The notes below the pieces were generated by a model. It did no database searches. It saw nothing but the letters and a program-made list of their open reading frames with translations, and had not been told where the DNA came from. The translations under genes and the position numbers were made by a program. From Rhodobacteraceae bacterium MED-G08 (lineage in GTDB: Bacteria; Pseudomonadota; Alphaproteobacteria; Rhodobacterales; Rhodobacteraceae), in the NCBI GenBank assembly GCA_002457055.1, contig NTKT01000001.1:186001-250000 (forward strand): a stretch of 64,000 nucleotides of DNA, in the 5' to 3' direction. Below are positions 16,609 through 25,879 of the stretch, piece after piece. The first letter of the stretch is position 1. Every line of letters begins with the position of its first letter.

Positions 16609-17331
16609 ATGTCAAGAATTGCATTGGTCACTGGCGGCTCAAGAGGTATAGGCGCTTCCATATCAAAAAAGTTAAAGCAAGATGGTTTCACTGTTGCGGC
16701 TACTTACGCTGGAAATGACGAAGCAGCATCTTCTTTTACTGCTGAGACTGGTATCAAAACTTATAAATGGGATGTAGCTAGCTACGAAGAAAGCAAGTCT
16801 GGAATTGAAAAAGTGGAAGCGGAACTAGGTGCAATAGATGTGGTTGTAGCTAACGCCGGAATTTTACGTGATGCTCCTTTTCACAGAATGACCCCGGACC
16901 AGTGGAACGAGGTGATTGCAACAAACTTAACTGGAGTGTTCAATACTGTCCATCCAGTATGGCCAGGCATGAGAGAAAGAAAGTTTGGAAGAGTAATCGT
17001 TATATCCTCTATCAATGGCCAAAAGGGTCAGTTTGGTCAGGTAAATTATGCAGCAACAAAGGCTGGTGATTTAGGAATTGTTAAATCCCTCGCGCAGGAA
17101 GGAGCAAGAAATGGCATCACAGCCAATGCCGTCTGCCCTGGTTACATTGCAACAGAAATGGTAGCTTCTATGCCAGAAAAAGCTTTAGAGGCAGTCATTG
17201 GACAAATACCAGCTGGACGTTTGGGCGAACCCGATGAAATAGCGAGATGCGTTGCATTTTTGGCCTCAGACGATGCAGGTTTCATAAATGGGTCTACAAT
17301 CTCAGCAAATGGCGCTCAATTTTTTGTTTAG
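16609..17331 (+). CDS. phaB: Acetoacetyl-CoA reductase
   Basis: NADPH-dependent reduction of acetoacetyl-CoA to (R)-3-hydroxybutyryl-CoA for PHB storage. It is a 240-residue short-chain dehydrogenase. TGGSRGIGASIS is the cofactor glycine motif, VVANAGI the NAG motif, and the catalytic serine is in VISSINGQKGQFG followed by YAATKAG (YxxxK). HPVWPGMRERKFGRV is typical of PhaB rather than FabG. ATG follows a clear Shine-Dalgarno (TAGGAGAAGATT). No terminator-like stem was found downstream. Confidence 0.95.
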   Translation: MSRIALVTGGSRGIGASISKKLKQDGFTVAATYAGNDEAASSFTAETGIKTYKWDVASYEESKSGIEKVEAELGAIDVVVANAGILRDAPFHRMTPDQWNEVIATNLTGVFNTVHPVWPGMRERKFGRVIVISSINGQKGQFGQVNYAATKAGDLGIVKSLAQEGARNGITANAVCPGYIATEMVASMPEKALEAVIGQIPAGRLGEPDEIARCVAFLASDDAGFINGSTISANGAQFFV

Positions 17332-17521
17332 ATGAGATGATTTGAGCTTAGGGCATTCTCCAACCGCAAGCGTATCCATTTGTTTAAAGTTCACTGGCAA
17401 ACATGCAATTTGCATAGTTAGCCCATTGGTCTGTTAAAATAATAAATATTGAACTGCGATAAGATGTTGTTCTATCACTCTTCCAGAAGTCAGGATATTT
17501 ATTAGGACACTGGAAACTCAA

Positions 17522-18019
17522 TTGAAATTGCAGCCCATATATATTTTGTGCACTATTTTGGTATCAACTACCGCAACTTACACCAATGCGGCTGAGCGGG
17601 GACCAGTTACTAACCTGTTAATTCCAAGGTATGTCTCACTTAAAGCTAGTGAAGCCAATGCTCGCAGGGGTCCTTCCCTTTCGCACAGAATTGATTGGGT
17701 ATTTAAAAAAAAGGGAATGCCATTAGAAATATATGGTGAATACGATAATTGGAGAAGAGTTCGTGACTCCGAAGGTGCAGGTGGTTGGATACATTATTCT
17801 TTACTTTCAGGTGTACGCTCAATTATTATTACCGCTTCGATGGCCAATTTATATAGAAAATCTGATCAGGACTCTATGATTATGGCTAGAATTGAACAGA
17901 ATTATATCGCAGATCTTGGAAAATGCATTAAAGATTGGTGTGAAATTGATGCTGGTAAGTATGACGGATGGATAAGGAAAACAGATATTTGGGGAGTTGC
18001 CCCAGACGAAATACGCTAA
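17522..18019 (+). CDS. Secreted bacterial SH3-domain protein
   Basis: A 165-residue exported protein. It has an N-terminal signal sequence (IYILCTILVSTTATYTNA) and a first SH3_4-like domain from about residue 35 (VSLKASEANARRGPSLSHRIDWVF with GEYDNWRRVRDSEGAGGWIH). A second related repeat follows at about residues 100-160 (LYRKSDQDS, WCEIDAGKYDGWIRKTDIW). Such proteins are thought to bind the cell wall. The start is a TTG with TGGAAAC upstream, since no ATG fits. Its position before the nonulosonate/LPS genes suggests a cell-envelope role. Confidence 0.78.
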   Translation: MKLQPIYILCTILVSTTATYTNAAERGPVTNLLIPRYVSLKASEANARRGPSLSHRIDWVFKKKGMPLEIYGEYDNWRRVRDSEGAGGWIHYSLLSGVRSIIITASMANLYRKSDQDSMIMARIEQNYIADLGKCIKDWCEIDAGKYDGWIRKTDIWGVAPDEIR

Positions 18020-18057
18020 ATGCATTATTAATTACCAAATGATACGAAGGAAGTTAA

Positions 18058-19086
18058 ATGAAGATCGGCAATCGAAGCATTGGCCCCAATGAACCTCCAT
18101 TAATCATTGCAGAAATTGGCATTAATCACGGCGGTAGTCTAGACGTCGCAAAGAGTATGGTTGATCTAATTGTCCACTCTGGTTGTGAGTGTATAAAGCA
18201 TCAAACTCATATTATCGAAGATGAAATGACAGAAGAAGCAAAGGCAATTTTTCCTCCTAACGCCAATAAGTCAATTTGGGATGTAATGAAAGAATGCTCC
18301 TTAAAACTGGATGAAGAGCAAGAGCTTAAAGAGTACGCAGAAAATTTGGGTTTGATATGGATATCAACACCATTTTCACGAATGGCAGCAGACTTTTTAG
18401 ATGAAATTGACGTACCCGCTTTCAAGATTGGTTCTGGCGAAGCAGATAATCTTCCGTTGATAAATCACATAGCTCAAAAAGGTAAGCCAATTATTATGTC
18501 GACTGGCATGCAGTCTATTAAAAGTTTAAAAAATAGCGTGAACATCTTAGAGAAGTCTGGAGTTGAATATGCTTTACTGGAATGCACTAACCTATATCCA
18601 TCTCCTCCAGAAATCGTTAGTTTGCAAGGTATACAGGAGCTAAAGGAAGCTTTCCCAAAAGCACTGGTTGGATTTTCAGATCACTCAATTGGCCCACATA
18701 TAGCTTTAGCTTCAGTAGCTCTTGGCGCTTGCATAATTGAGAGACATTTCACTGACACGCGATATAGGAGCGGACCTGACATTACTTGTTCTATGGATCC
18801 CGCAGAATTACGACTTCTAGTCGACAGATCCATTGAAATACACAAAGCACTGATGAATCCAAAACAGCGTACCGAACCAGAGGAAGGCGTCTATAAGTTT
18901 GCACGGGCGTCCGTTGTAGCAGACAGAGATATGGCGGCCGGTCATATCATAACAGAAAAAGATATATGGGTTCGAAGGCCAGGGTCCGGGGAGATACCAG
19001 GGTATAAATATAATGATATAATTGGTAAAAAACTTAGACTTGATGTCAAAAAAAATCACCAATTCAAGTGGTCTAATTTTCATTAG
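18058..19086 (+). CDS. neuB: N-acetylneuraminate synthase family protein (NeuB/LegI type)
   Basis: Condenses an N-acyl mannosamine-type sugar with PEP to form a nonulosonic acid. The 342-residue protein has the NeuB TIM barrel first (IAEIGINHGGSLDVAKSMVD, KHQTH, FKIGSGEADNLPLI, STGMQS, LLECTNLYPSPPE, GFSDHSIG). A C-terminal SAF/antifreeze-like domain lies at about residues 280-342 (FARASVVADRDMAAGHII). Shine-Dalgarno AAGGAAG precedes the ATG. With NeuC next door and NeuA 3.4 kb on, a complete route to a CMP-nonulosonate is present. Neu5Ac versus legionaminic or related acid is not resolved. Confidence 0.87.
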   Translation: MKIGNRSIGPNEPPLIIAEIGINHGGSLDVAKSMVDLIVHSGCECIKHQTHIIEDEMTEEAKAIFPPNANKSIWDVMKECSLKLDEEQELKEYAENLGLIWISTPFSRMAADFLDEIDVPAFKIGSGEADNLPLINHIAQKGKPIIMSTGMQSIKSLKNSVNILEKSGVEYALLECTNLYPSPPEIVSLQGIQELKEAFPKALVGFSDHSIGPHIALASVALGACIIERHFTDTRYRSGPDITCSMDPAELRLLVDRSIEIHKALMNPKQRTEPEEGVYKFARASVVADRDMAAGHIITEKDIWVRRPGSGEIPGYKYNDIIGKKLRLDVKKNHQFKWSNFH

Positions 19087-19150
19087 CAACTATTGATAAC
19101 ACTGGCTATACGATAGAGCATGCAATTCAGATCTACTTGGAAAGCTCGAT

Positions 19151-20266
19151 ATGACTAAAAAACTGCTTTTTGTTACAGGTACGCGCGCAGACTTCGGCAA
19201 AGTCGAACCTTTGGCAATTAAAGCAAGAGATGCAGGATATTCAGTGAGTTTCTGGGTCACCGGAATGCATATGTTAGAAAAATATGGACTGACTAAATTA
19301 GAGGTGGAGCGTGTCGCAGGCGTAGAGATTTTTGAATTTAAAAACCAAAAAGAAGATGACGAATTGGATAAGATCCATGCAAATACAGTCTTCGGGTTCT
19401 CACAATTTATAGGTCATCAAAAGCCAGACATGGTATTTATTCATGGCGACAGAATAGAAGCACTATCATGTTCATTAGTCTGCGCGACAAACGGTTTGCC
19501 ATCAGTTCACATTGAAGGTGGTGAAATTTCAGGAACCATCGATGAAATATTTAGACACTGTAATACCAAATTAGCCCACTGTCACTTTGTTAGCTCTGAA
19601 TTAGCACGAAACCGGATTTTAAGGATGGGTGAAGAAGATAAACGGATTTATGTTATAGGCTCTCCAGAACTCGATTTCCACGCGAAAGATTCTGGCGTAA
19701 CCATTAAGGAAGTTAAAAGCCGGTATGATATAAATTTTGATGATTATGGCATTTGCACCTATCATCCCGTTACCTCTGAAGCGAGTGACATGGGAAACCA
19801 AGCTTCAGCTCTATTTGAAGCATTGAAGTATTCTAGACGGAAGTTTGTTACAATACTACCTAATAATGACCCTGGCTTTAAAGAAATTTGGCGGGTCATC
19901 GAAGGACTTCCTAAAAATCAGTTTAGAGTAATACCATCAATGCGCTTTTCATATTTTTCTGAATTGATGAAAAACTCATCTGCAATTGTAGGGAATTCAT
20001 CAGCAGGAGTGAGAGAAGCCCCTTTTCTTGGTCTGCCATCGCTTGACATAGGATCAAGACAAAGAGCTCGAAGTGCTGCTGACTCAGTAACTAACTGCCA
20101 ACCAAACGATAAGGAAAAAATTTTACACTTCCTAGAAAATTCATGGGGAAAGTCCTACCCTAGAGATGAAAGTTTTGGTGCCGGTAAAACGGCTGAGAAA
20201 TTTTTAAAAATACTCAATTCCCCGGCGTTTTGGGAAAATGATATCCAAAAAATATTTAATGAGTGA
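19151..20266 (+). CDS. neuC: UDP-N-acetylglucosamine 2-epimerase, hydrolysing (NeuC type)
   Basis: Converts UDP-GlcNAc (or a derivative) to free ManNAc-type sugar plus UDP, feeding NeuB. It is a 371-residue GT-B-fold epimerase_2 family protein. It begins FVTGTRADFGKVEPL, characteristic of hydrolysing enzymes, and HGDRIEALS, HIEGGEISGTIDE and NSSAGVREAPFLG are present. Its tail overlaps the Kdo transferase gene. The legionaminate homologue LegG acts on a diacetamido sugar; the aminotransferase and dehydratase that pathway needs are not in this window, which mildly favours sialic acid. Confidence 0.87.
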   Translation: MTKKLLFVTGTRADFGKVEPLAIKARDAGYSVSFWVTGMHMLEKYGLTKLEVERVAGVEIFEFKNQKEDDELDKIHANTVFGFSQFIGHQKPDMVFIHGDRIEALSCSLVCATNGLPSVHIEGGEISGTIDEIFRHCNTKLAHCHFVSSELARNRILRMGEEDKRIYVIGSPELDFHAKDSGVTIKEVKSRYDINFDDYGICTYHPVTSEASDMGNQASALFEALKYSRRKFVTILPNNDPGFKEIWRVIEGLPKNQFRVIPSMRFSYFSELMKNSSAIVGNSSAGVREAPFLGLPSLDIGSRQRARSAADSVTNCQPNDKEKILHFLENSWGKSYPRDESFGAGKTAEKFLKILNSPAFWENDIQKIFNE

Positions 20267-21545
20267 ACTTGTGAGGAAATTAACATTAATCTTTTGGCAA
20301 ATATTTTACTATCTAATTCAAATTGCTCTTCGCATCTCAGCAGTTAAAATACTGAAAATGCGTCTCAAAGCTCAAAAGGAGCACCCCACGCGTTGGAAAG
20401 AAAGGCTTGGGGAAACAAATCAGGTTAGACCAACAGGTGAGTTAATTTGGCTTCATGCTGTAGGACTAGGAGAGGTTATGGCCCTTAGAGGGCTAATTAA
20501 TATTATTCTACAAACCAAACCTGATGTTAATTTTCTAGTTACATCAAGTACAATACAATCTGCTGAGCTTTTTTCCCAAAATTTACCCGCGAATACAACA
20601 CATCAATTCATACCACTTGATGTGCACAAATTCAGACGGAGTTTCCTATCACGATGGACACCCAATTTAGTGATTTGGTCGGAACAAGAAATTTGGCCTG
20701 GTTTTGTGAACGATTGTGCTAGGCTTAAAATTTCACAAGTCTGGATAAACGCTAGGATGGCAGATAGGGCATATAATTCTCGGAAATGGCTCAAGCCTTT
20801 TTTTGGGGATCTTTATGCCAAATTTGAACTCATATCAGCACAGGACGAAAAAACTGCACAAAATATTACAAAACTAATTAAACCTCATCCAAAGCAACAC
20901 ATAAGAATTGATGGTTCATTAAAGCCAGCCGCTCCAAAACTTAAACCTAAACAAGGCATTCCACCACAAATTATATCTGTGACTGAAGGTAGGAGAATTC
21001 TTACTCTGGTATCGTCACATCAGGAAGACGAAAAGTTTGTGATACACGCGTTACAAAAAATTTCAAAAAAATTACGACCAATTTTAGTGATAATCCCAAG
21101 GCATATTGAGCGTGCAGAGAAAATACGGGATCAATGCATTAAAGCAGATTTGAAGTGTACAATTCTATCAGAGCTTCGGGAAAATTCTCCCAGTTCTGAT
21201 GTTTATATTGCAAACCAAATAGGCGCCCCAGCCATTTGGTTACCTTTCACACATTTGGCCCTGATTGGTGGGACCTATTGCGATATAAATGGACATAATC
21301 CATGGGAGCCCATCCAGTTTGGAGCAGCGGTACTTCATGGCTCAAAGACCGCTAACTTTTCAGAAGACTTTAAAGAGCTTTTAATTTCTGGTAGTTCAAC
21401 CGAGGTAGTAGAAAGAGATCACCTTGTAAGACTAATCACACAAACAACTTTTGACAAACAAATACAAAATGCCGGATCATTGCTTCAAAAGAAGTTAAAG
21501 GCTGTAAAGGACTTGTCAAATGATATTTTATTACTGTTAAAGTAA
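20259..21545 (+). CDS. waaA: 3-deoxy-D-manno-octulosonic acid (Kdo) transferase
   Basis: Transfers Kdo from CMP-Kdo to lipid A precursor at the inner membrane. It has one N-terminal membrane helix (LTLIFWQIFYYLIQIAL), then the glycosyltransferase N domain with LIWLHAVGLGEVMAL and LVIWSEQEIWPGF, and the C-terminal half with the conserved GTYCDINGHNPWEP. I chose ATG 20259, overlapping the neuC stop by 8 bases, rather than the in-frame ATG 20238. Neither has a convincing Shine-Dalgarno. Its placement directly after neuBC suggests co-expression of Kdo and nonulosonate steps. Confidence 0.88.
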   Translation: MSELVRKLTLIFWQIFYYLIQIALRISAVKILKMRLKAQKEHPTRWKERLGETNQVRPTGELIWLHAVGLGEVMALRGLINIILQTKPDVNFLVTSSTIQSAELFSQNLPANTTHQFIPLDVHKFRRSFLSRWTPNLVIWSEQEIWPGFVNDCARLKISQVWINARMADRAYNSRKWLKPFFGDLYAKFELISAQDEKTAQNITKLIKPHPKQHIRIDGSLKPAAPKLKPKQGIPPQIISVTEGRRILTLVSSHQEDEKFVIHALQKISKKLRPILVIIPRHIERAEKIRDQCIKADLKCTILSELRENSPSSDVYIANQIGAPAIWLPFTHLALIGGTYCDINGHNPWEPIQFGAAVLHGSKTANFSEDFKELLISGSSTEVVERDHLVRLITQTTFDKQIQNAGSLLQKKLKAVKDLSNDILLLLK

Positions 21546-21558
21546 GATCTAATAAAAT

Positions 21559-22500
21559 TTGACTGGAAAATATTTGGGCAAAACAGACTTGTCAGGCAAA
21601 CAAAACTATTCTCATATTAAAGGAAAAAAGAGATCACATTTTTTAGATCTTAGCATCTATATCTTTATTAGATTTCTTTTATGTATTTTATCAATTTTAC
21701 CTTATAAGATGAAAATTGCTTCAGGTGGCTTAATTTATCAGAAAATTATTTCACCATTATCGGGTAATCGTAGACGTATACTGCATAATCTTAAACTTAT
21801 ATTTCCTGACCTCGAAGAAAGAAAGCGAGAAGAACTGTGTAGCCAAGTGCCTAATAATATTGGGCGCACGTTTTTTGAATTGCTAGCGCCAAATGCCTTT
21901 GCCAAAATGGCGCAGTCAGCCAAAGTATCCGGCCCCGGTTTTAATATACTTAAGCATGCCCAGGAACAAAAGAAACCAGTGATTCTGGTTTCTGGCCATT
22001 TGGCGAACTATGACGTCGTGCGTGTAGTACTTAATGCAAATCAAGTTTCGGTTGGTGCTCTCTACAAACCGATGAATAACCCGTACTTCAATTCTTTTTA
22101 TGAAAGATGTATCAAAGAAATCGCCAAACCGCTATTTCCAAGAGGTCGCTCCGGCATTGGAAATATGATGAGGTATCTCAGCGATGGAAACGTGGTCGCT
22201 CTTTTAGTTGACCAATACATGAGCCACGGAGAACCTTTAAAGTTTTTTGGTCATACAGCATACACAGCAACTTCTGCTGCAAAATTAGCACTGAAACACG
22301 ATGCATTACTTATTACCTTTTACGTAGTAAGGAAAGATGACGGAGTGAATTTTGATTTAGTGTTCGAGAGTCCAGTGAAGCCCTCTACACCGAGTGAGAT
22401 GACTCAAATATTAAATGATAGATTAGAAAAACAGATAAGAAAAAATATGGGACAATGGCTATGGACACATAGAAGATGGAAATCACCCAGCACTTTATAA
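21559..22500 (+). CDS. Lysophospholipid/lauroyl acyltransferase family protein (LpxL-like)
   Basis: A member of the LpxL/LpxM (HtrB) family that adds secondary acyl chains to lipid A. The membrane-proximal N-terminal helix is IFIRFLLCILSILPYKM. The catalytic HX4D motif is in LVSGHLANYDVVR, and LLVDQYMSHGEPLKFFG and the C-terminal QWLWTHRRWK are typical. The start is a TTG at 21559, 13 bases after waaA; the next TTG at 21574 is also possible. Following waaA, it would complete Kdo2-lipid A. An ornithine-lipid acyltransferase role is less likely. Confidence 0.85.
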   Translation: MTGKYLGKTDLSGKQNYSHIKGKKRSHFLDLSIYIFIRFLLCILSILPYKMKIASGGLIYQKIISPLSGNRRRILHNLKLIFPDLEERKREELCSQVPNNIGRTFFELLAPNAFAKMAQSAKVSGPGFNILKHAQEQKKPVILVSGHLANYDVVRVVLNANQVSVGALYKPMNNPYFNSFYERCIKEIAKPLFPRGRSGIGNMMRYLSDGNVVALLVDQYMSHGEPLKFFGHTAYTATSAAKLALKHDALLITFYVVRKDDGVNFDLVFESPVKPSTPSEMTQILNDRLEKQIRKNMGQWLWTHRRWKSPSTL

Positions 22501-22508
22501 AATAAAAA

Positions 22509-23186
22509 TTAATTCTTTGAATGCTTTTTGTAAATTTGAGCGACACGATCAAAATCTTCTCGATTATCTATATCTAAACTATTCTCCTTTGGCATTTCTA
22601 CGACACCGATATTGTTTGAAGTAAATCCATTATTTTCTTCAAACCACCCGCCATTAAAAACATAAACTGCACCATTTGGCCTGAAAATCTCTGGCAGGTC
22701 TTGTCTATTCATAAATGTGAAATCTGGTTCTGCAACAGGTACAAATTTATTACCTCGAACGAACCCAGATTTAAGCACTGCTCTATCCTGAGCAGATACT
22801 GTAAATACAAGATCAAAAGTGTTATCCTTAAAAGTCTTAATACATTTTGAAATGTCTTCATCCCGTCGCAAGGGCGATGTTGGCTGGAGTAAAACTATAG
22901 TGGACTCGTGCAGTTCGTACCGCCTTATCAACTCTAACATCAACTCGGCCATAGTAGACTGATCTGTTGACAGTTCTGGAGATCGTCGATGTTGCTCAAC
23001 TGAATAACATTCGAGCTCTTTTTCAAGGTCTTTGTCACTGGAAATTATAACTTTGTTAATGCAACGCAATGCTTGGTCAAGGGTTATCTTATAAAGCTTT
23101 TGCGATCCCAAGATGAGAAAATTTTTACCAGGAAGACCCTTAGAACCAGCCCTACATGGGACTATGGCAACACAGTTATGCAACAT
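22509..23186 (-). CDS. neuA: Acylneuraminate cytidylyltransferase (NeuA/LegF type)
   Basis: Activates a nonulosonic acid with CTP to give the CMP-sugar used by glycosyltransferases. The 225 residues carry the CMP-NeuAc synthetase motif AIVPCRAGSKGLPGKNFL near the N-terminus. VIISSDKD, TIVLLQPTSPLRR, FRPNGAVYVFNGGWF and SLDIDNREDFDRV follow. It is a monofunctional enzyme without the extra C-terminal domain. It is convergent with the lpxL-like gene and ends 8 bases from it. No transferase using the product is in the window. Confidence 0.88.
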   Translation of the reverse strand: MLHNCVAIVPCRAGSKGLPGKNFLILGSQKLYKITLDQALRCINKVIISSDKDLEKELECYSVEQHRRSPELSTDQSTMAELMLELIRRYELHESTIVLLQPTSPLRRDEDISKCIKTFKDNTFDLVFTVSAQDRAVLKSGFVRGNKFVPVAEPDFTFMNRQDLPEIFRPNGAVYVFNGGWFEENNGFTSNNIGVVEMPKENSLDIDNREDFDRVAQIYKKHSKN

Positions 23187-23279
23187 AACCTCATATTTAT
23201 TTTAATTTCGCTACCTTAACTTAATGTTCGACAACCTCAAACAAAGAATACGCTAAAAAATTTAATTAATTTGCATAAA

Positions 23280-25691
23280 TTAGCTGCGCATTGCCATTCC
23301 ATCGGGATCATACGGCGAGGGAGTAATTACTTTTGCTCTCCTTTCCACTCCCACTATATGAACAGTAACAGCTGTACCTTCATTGGCTAAAGCGGGCTCA
23401 ATGAGAGCCATTGCGAGAGATTTCTTTACAGTATGACCATATGCCCCAGAAGTAACGAAGCCAACCATGTCGCCTGCTTCTGACCAAATGGGTTCATAAC
23501 CAGATGCATCTGAGTCACCATCCTCAATTTCTAATGTCACTTGAATTTTTCCAGGACCATTTCCATTGCGTTCAGCAACTGCGGCTGCTTTTCCAATAAA
23601 GTCTGGCTTATCCCAATCAATCCATCGGTCCATTGCTGTCATACCCGGGGTCCGATCTTGAGTAAATTCAGCAGACCAAATCCCAAAACTCTTCTCAATG
23701 CGTGTTGAGAGCATTGCGTTAAAGCCTACTTCACGAATATCGTGATCAGTTCCAGCCTCTAACAATATTCTACGAAGAGCAATATGATCACCCATTTTAC
23801 AGTTTAGCTCAAAACCCATCTCACCAGTAACACTCATCCTAGCAACACGCGACTGGATCAAACCGACATCAAGTCCTTTACAATCCATAAACCTCATCTT
23901 GGACACATCTTCCTCAGCAACTTTTTGTAGAACAAATTGAGAGTTTGGCCCGATTAAGGCGAAACCACAAATATCATCCCCAAGATCTCTGACACTTACT
24001 CCGTCTTGCATCTGGTCATTGAACCAACGCATATGCCAAGCTCTTAGATAATAACTACCCATAATCCAAAAAGTACCATCGCCCCAGTTCAGTAGCGTCA
24101 GGTCACCTTTGAGCTTTCCGGATGACGAAAGCATTACTGCGAGACGAGCTCTACCGGGTTTCGGCAACTTGGTTGCAAATATCTTATCTAGCCAAGCTTC
24201 TGCATTTTCACCCTTTACTTCGAAACGCGAAAAGCCCGTAATATCTAATAACGCCACGCCTTCTCGAATTGACTTGCATTCTTGGGCAACAATCTCATGG
24301 GTGTTAGAGCGCTTTAACGTTAATTTTTCTTCAAATTTATCAGATGGGGCAAAATATAGTGGCACCTCTAAATCCCATGAAACACCCCAACGACATCCAG
24401 CCTGGGTCATCGCATCATGGGCCGGTGCCATCTTCATCGGACGTCCTGCTGGAAGCTGCTCATTCGGATAGGACATAACAAAACGCCTCGAATAAAACTG
24501 CCCGGTTGTTTCACGAATATATCTTTTATTTTCCGCGTATTGCCCGTAACGCGCTACGTCCATCGACCATGCATCAGTCTCTGGTTCTCCCTCAATCATC
24601 CATTCAGCTAGGGTTTTTCCTACACCGCCCCCTTGCAAAAAACCAGCCATGACGGCACATGCGGACCAATATCCTCTCTTACCGGGGACTGGACCTACCA
24701 GTGGGTTACCATCGGGAGAAAAAGTGAAAGCCCCATTAACCCAGGTTTTTATTCCTACATTCTCAATAGCTGGATAACGTTGGAAACCAAGCATTAGTTC
24801 ATTCTCAATTCTATGTAATTGTTCCTGAAATAATTCTTCCCCGTAATCCCATGGCGCACCATCCATTGCCCAGTGCTCGTGATCAATTTCATAAATCCCG
24901 ACCAAAACACCATTTTGATCTTGACGCATGTAAGTAAATCCCTCGAGATCAACTGTCATGGGCATCTCAAAATCACTGCTTGCAACTTCCGGAATGCTAT
25001 CCGTTATTAAATAATGATGTTTTAACGGGCTAACTGGAAGCTCTATGCCAGCCATACGTCCCACCTGCTTTGCCCAAAGGCCTGCAGCATTTACAACATG
25101 TTCACACTTAATATTACCTTTGTCAGTCTTAACGATCCAGCCATCTGTTAATTGTTCAAGACTATCAACTTTTACTTCTTCATAATACTCAGCACCCTTT
25201 TTTCTCGCAGCAGTAGCATACGCCTGCACGGTGCCAGTAGTGTCGATGTAGCCTTCTCTATCTGCCCACATTGCACCCAAAACTCCATCTACCGACATTA
25301 TTGGACAGCGTTTTTGAGCTTCCTCTGGACTAAGGAGTTCACAGTCACTGATTCCTATAGATTGAAAAATACGATAATTTGATTGTAGCCACTCCCACCT
25401 TTCCGGGGTCCCGGCGAGGGTCAATCCCCCAGTCATATGAAAACCAATGTTCTGACCTGACTCTTTTTCAATCTTAGGTAAAAGGTCAATTGTATAGGCC
25501 TGCAAAGCCGCCATGTTTGGATCGGCGTTTAATGTATGAACTCCACCGGCTGCATGCCAACTAGAACCGGAGGCAAGCCTGCGCCGCTCCAGCATCACGA
25601 CATCTTTCCACCCCATTTTTGCAAGATGGTATAAAACGGATGAACCAACTACTCCACCGCCTATAACAACAACTCGATATTGTGATTTCAT
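23280..25691 (-). CDS. FAD-dependent oxidoreductase with GcvT domain (dimethylglycine/sarcosine dehydrogenase-like)
   Basis: An 803-residue two-part enzyme. Residues 1-380 form a DAO-type FAD domain (VVVIGGGVVGSSVLYHLA). SSWHAAGGVHTL holds the histidine that covalently binds FAD in dimethylglycine dehydrogenase. The C-terminal half is an aminomethyltransferase GcvT fold (SRFEVKGENAEAWLDKIFA; GEMGFELNC; HTVKKSLAMALIEP) that passes the formaldehyde unit to tetrahydrofolate. ATG 25691, 8 bases after GGGAG, is preferred to a TTG five codons upstream. Roseobacters carry many paralogues that demethylate osmolyte-derived glycines. The exact substrate is not known. Confidence 0.87.
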   Translation of the reverse strand: MKSQYRVVVIGGGVVGSSVLYHLAKMGWKDVVMLERRRLASGSSWHAAGGVHTLNADPNMAALQAYTIDLLPKIEKESGQNIGFHMTGGLTLAGTPERWEWLQSNYRIFQSIGISDCELLSPEEAQKRCPIMSVDGVLGAMWADREGYIDTTGTVQAYATAARKKGAEYYEEVKVDSLEQLTDGWIVKTDKGNIKCEHVVNAAGLWAKQVGRMAGIELPVSPLKHHYLITDSIPEVASSDFEMPMTVDLEGFTYMRQDQNGVLVGIYEIDHEHWAMDGAPWDYGEELFQEQLHRIENELMLGFQRYPAIENVGIKTWVNGAFTFSPDGNPLVGPVPGKRGYWSACAVMAGFLQGGGVGKTLAEWMIEGEPETDAWSMDVARYGQYAENKRYIRETTGQFYSRRFVMSYPNEQLPAGRPMKMAPAHDAMTQAGCRWGVSWDLEVPLYFAPSDKFEEKLTLKRSNTHEIVAQECKSIREGVALLDITGFSRFEVKGENAEAWLDKIFATKLPKPGRARLAVMLSSSGKLKGDLTLLNWGDGTFWIMGSYYLRAWHMRWFNDQMQDGVSVRDLGDDICGFALIGPNSQFVLQKVAEEDVSKMRFMDCKGLDVGLIQSRVARMSVTGEMGFELNCKMGDHIALRRILLEAGTDHDIREVGFNAMLSTRIEKSFGIWSAEFTQDRTPGMTAMDRWIDWDKPDFIGKAAAVAERNGNGPGKIQVTLEIEDGDSDASGYEPIWSEAGDMVGFVTSGAYGHTVKKSLAMALIEPALANEGTAVTVHIVGVERRAKVITPSPYDPDGMAMRS

Positions 25692-25777
25692 TTCGAATAC
25701 TCCCAAATCCTTACATGATCTTATTCTTAAATAAATTAGCTCTTCAAGACTGTTCTGGAGACGTCAAAATATAAACT

Positions 25778-25791
25778 ATTTTGGCCAAAAT
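25778..25791 (-). promoter_or_regulatory. 14-base perfect palindrome upstream of FAD/GcvT gene
   Basis: ATTTTGGCCAAAAT is a perfect palindrome 87 bases upstream of the ATG of the FAD/GcvT oxidoreductase, in a gap of 188 bases. It looks like a dimeric repressor or activator site. No regulator gene is adjacent to suggest which protein binds. Confidence 0.45.
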
Positions 25792-25879
25792 TTCCACGAA
25801 ATTAGGATAAAAAATTAGCTGATTAAAATGAAAATTATAATTATCTATAGATATTCAAAATTAAAAAGCGAGCAAAACT

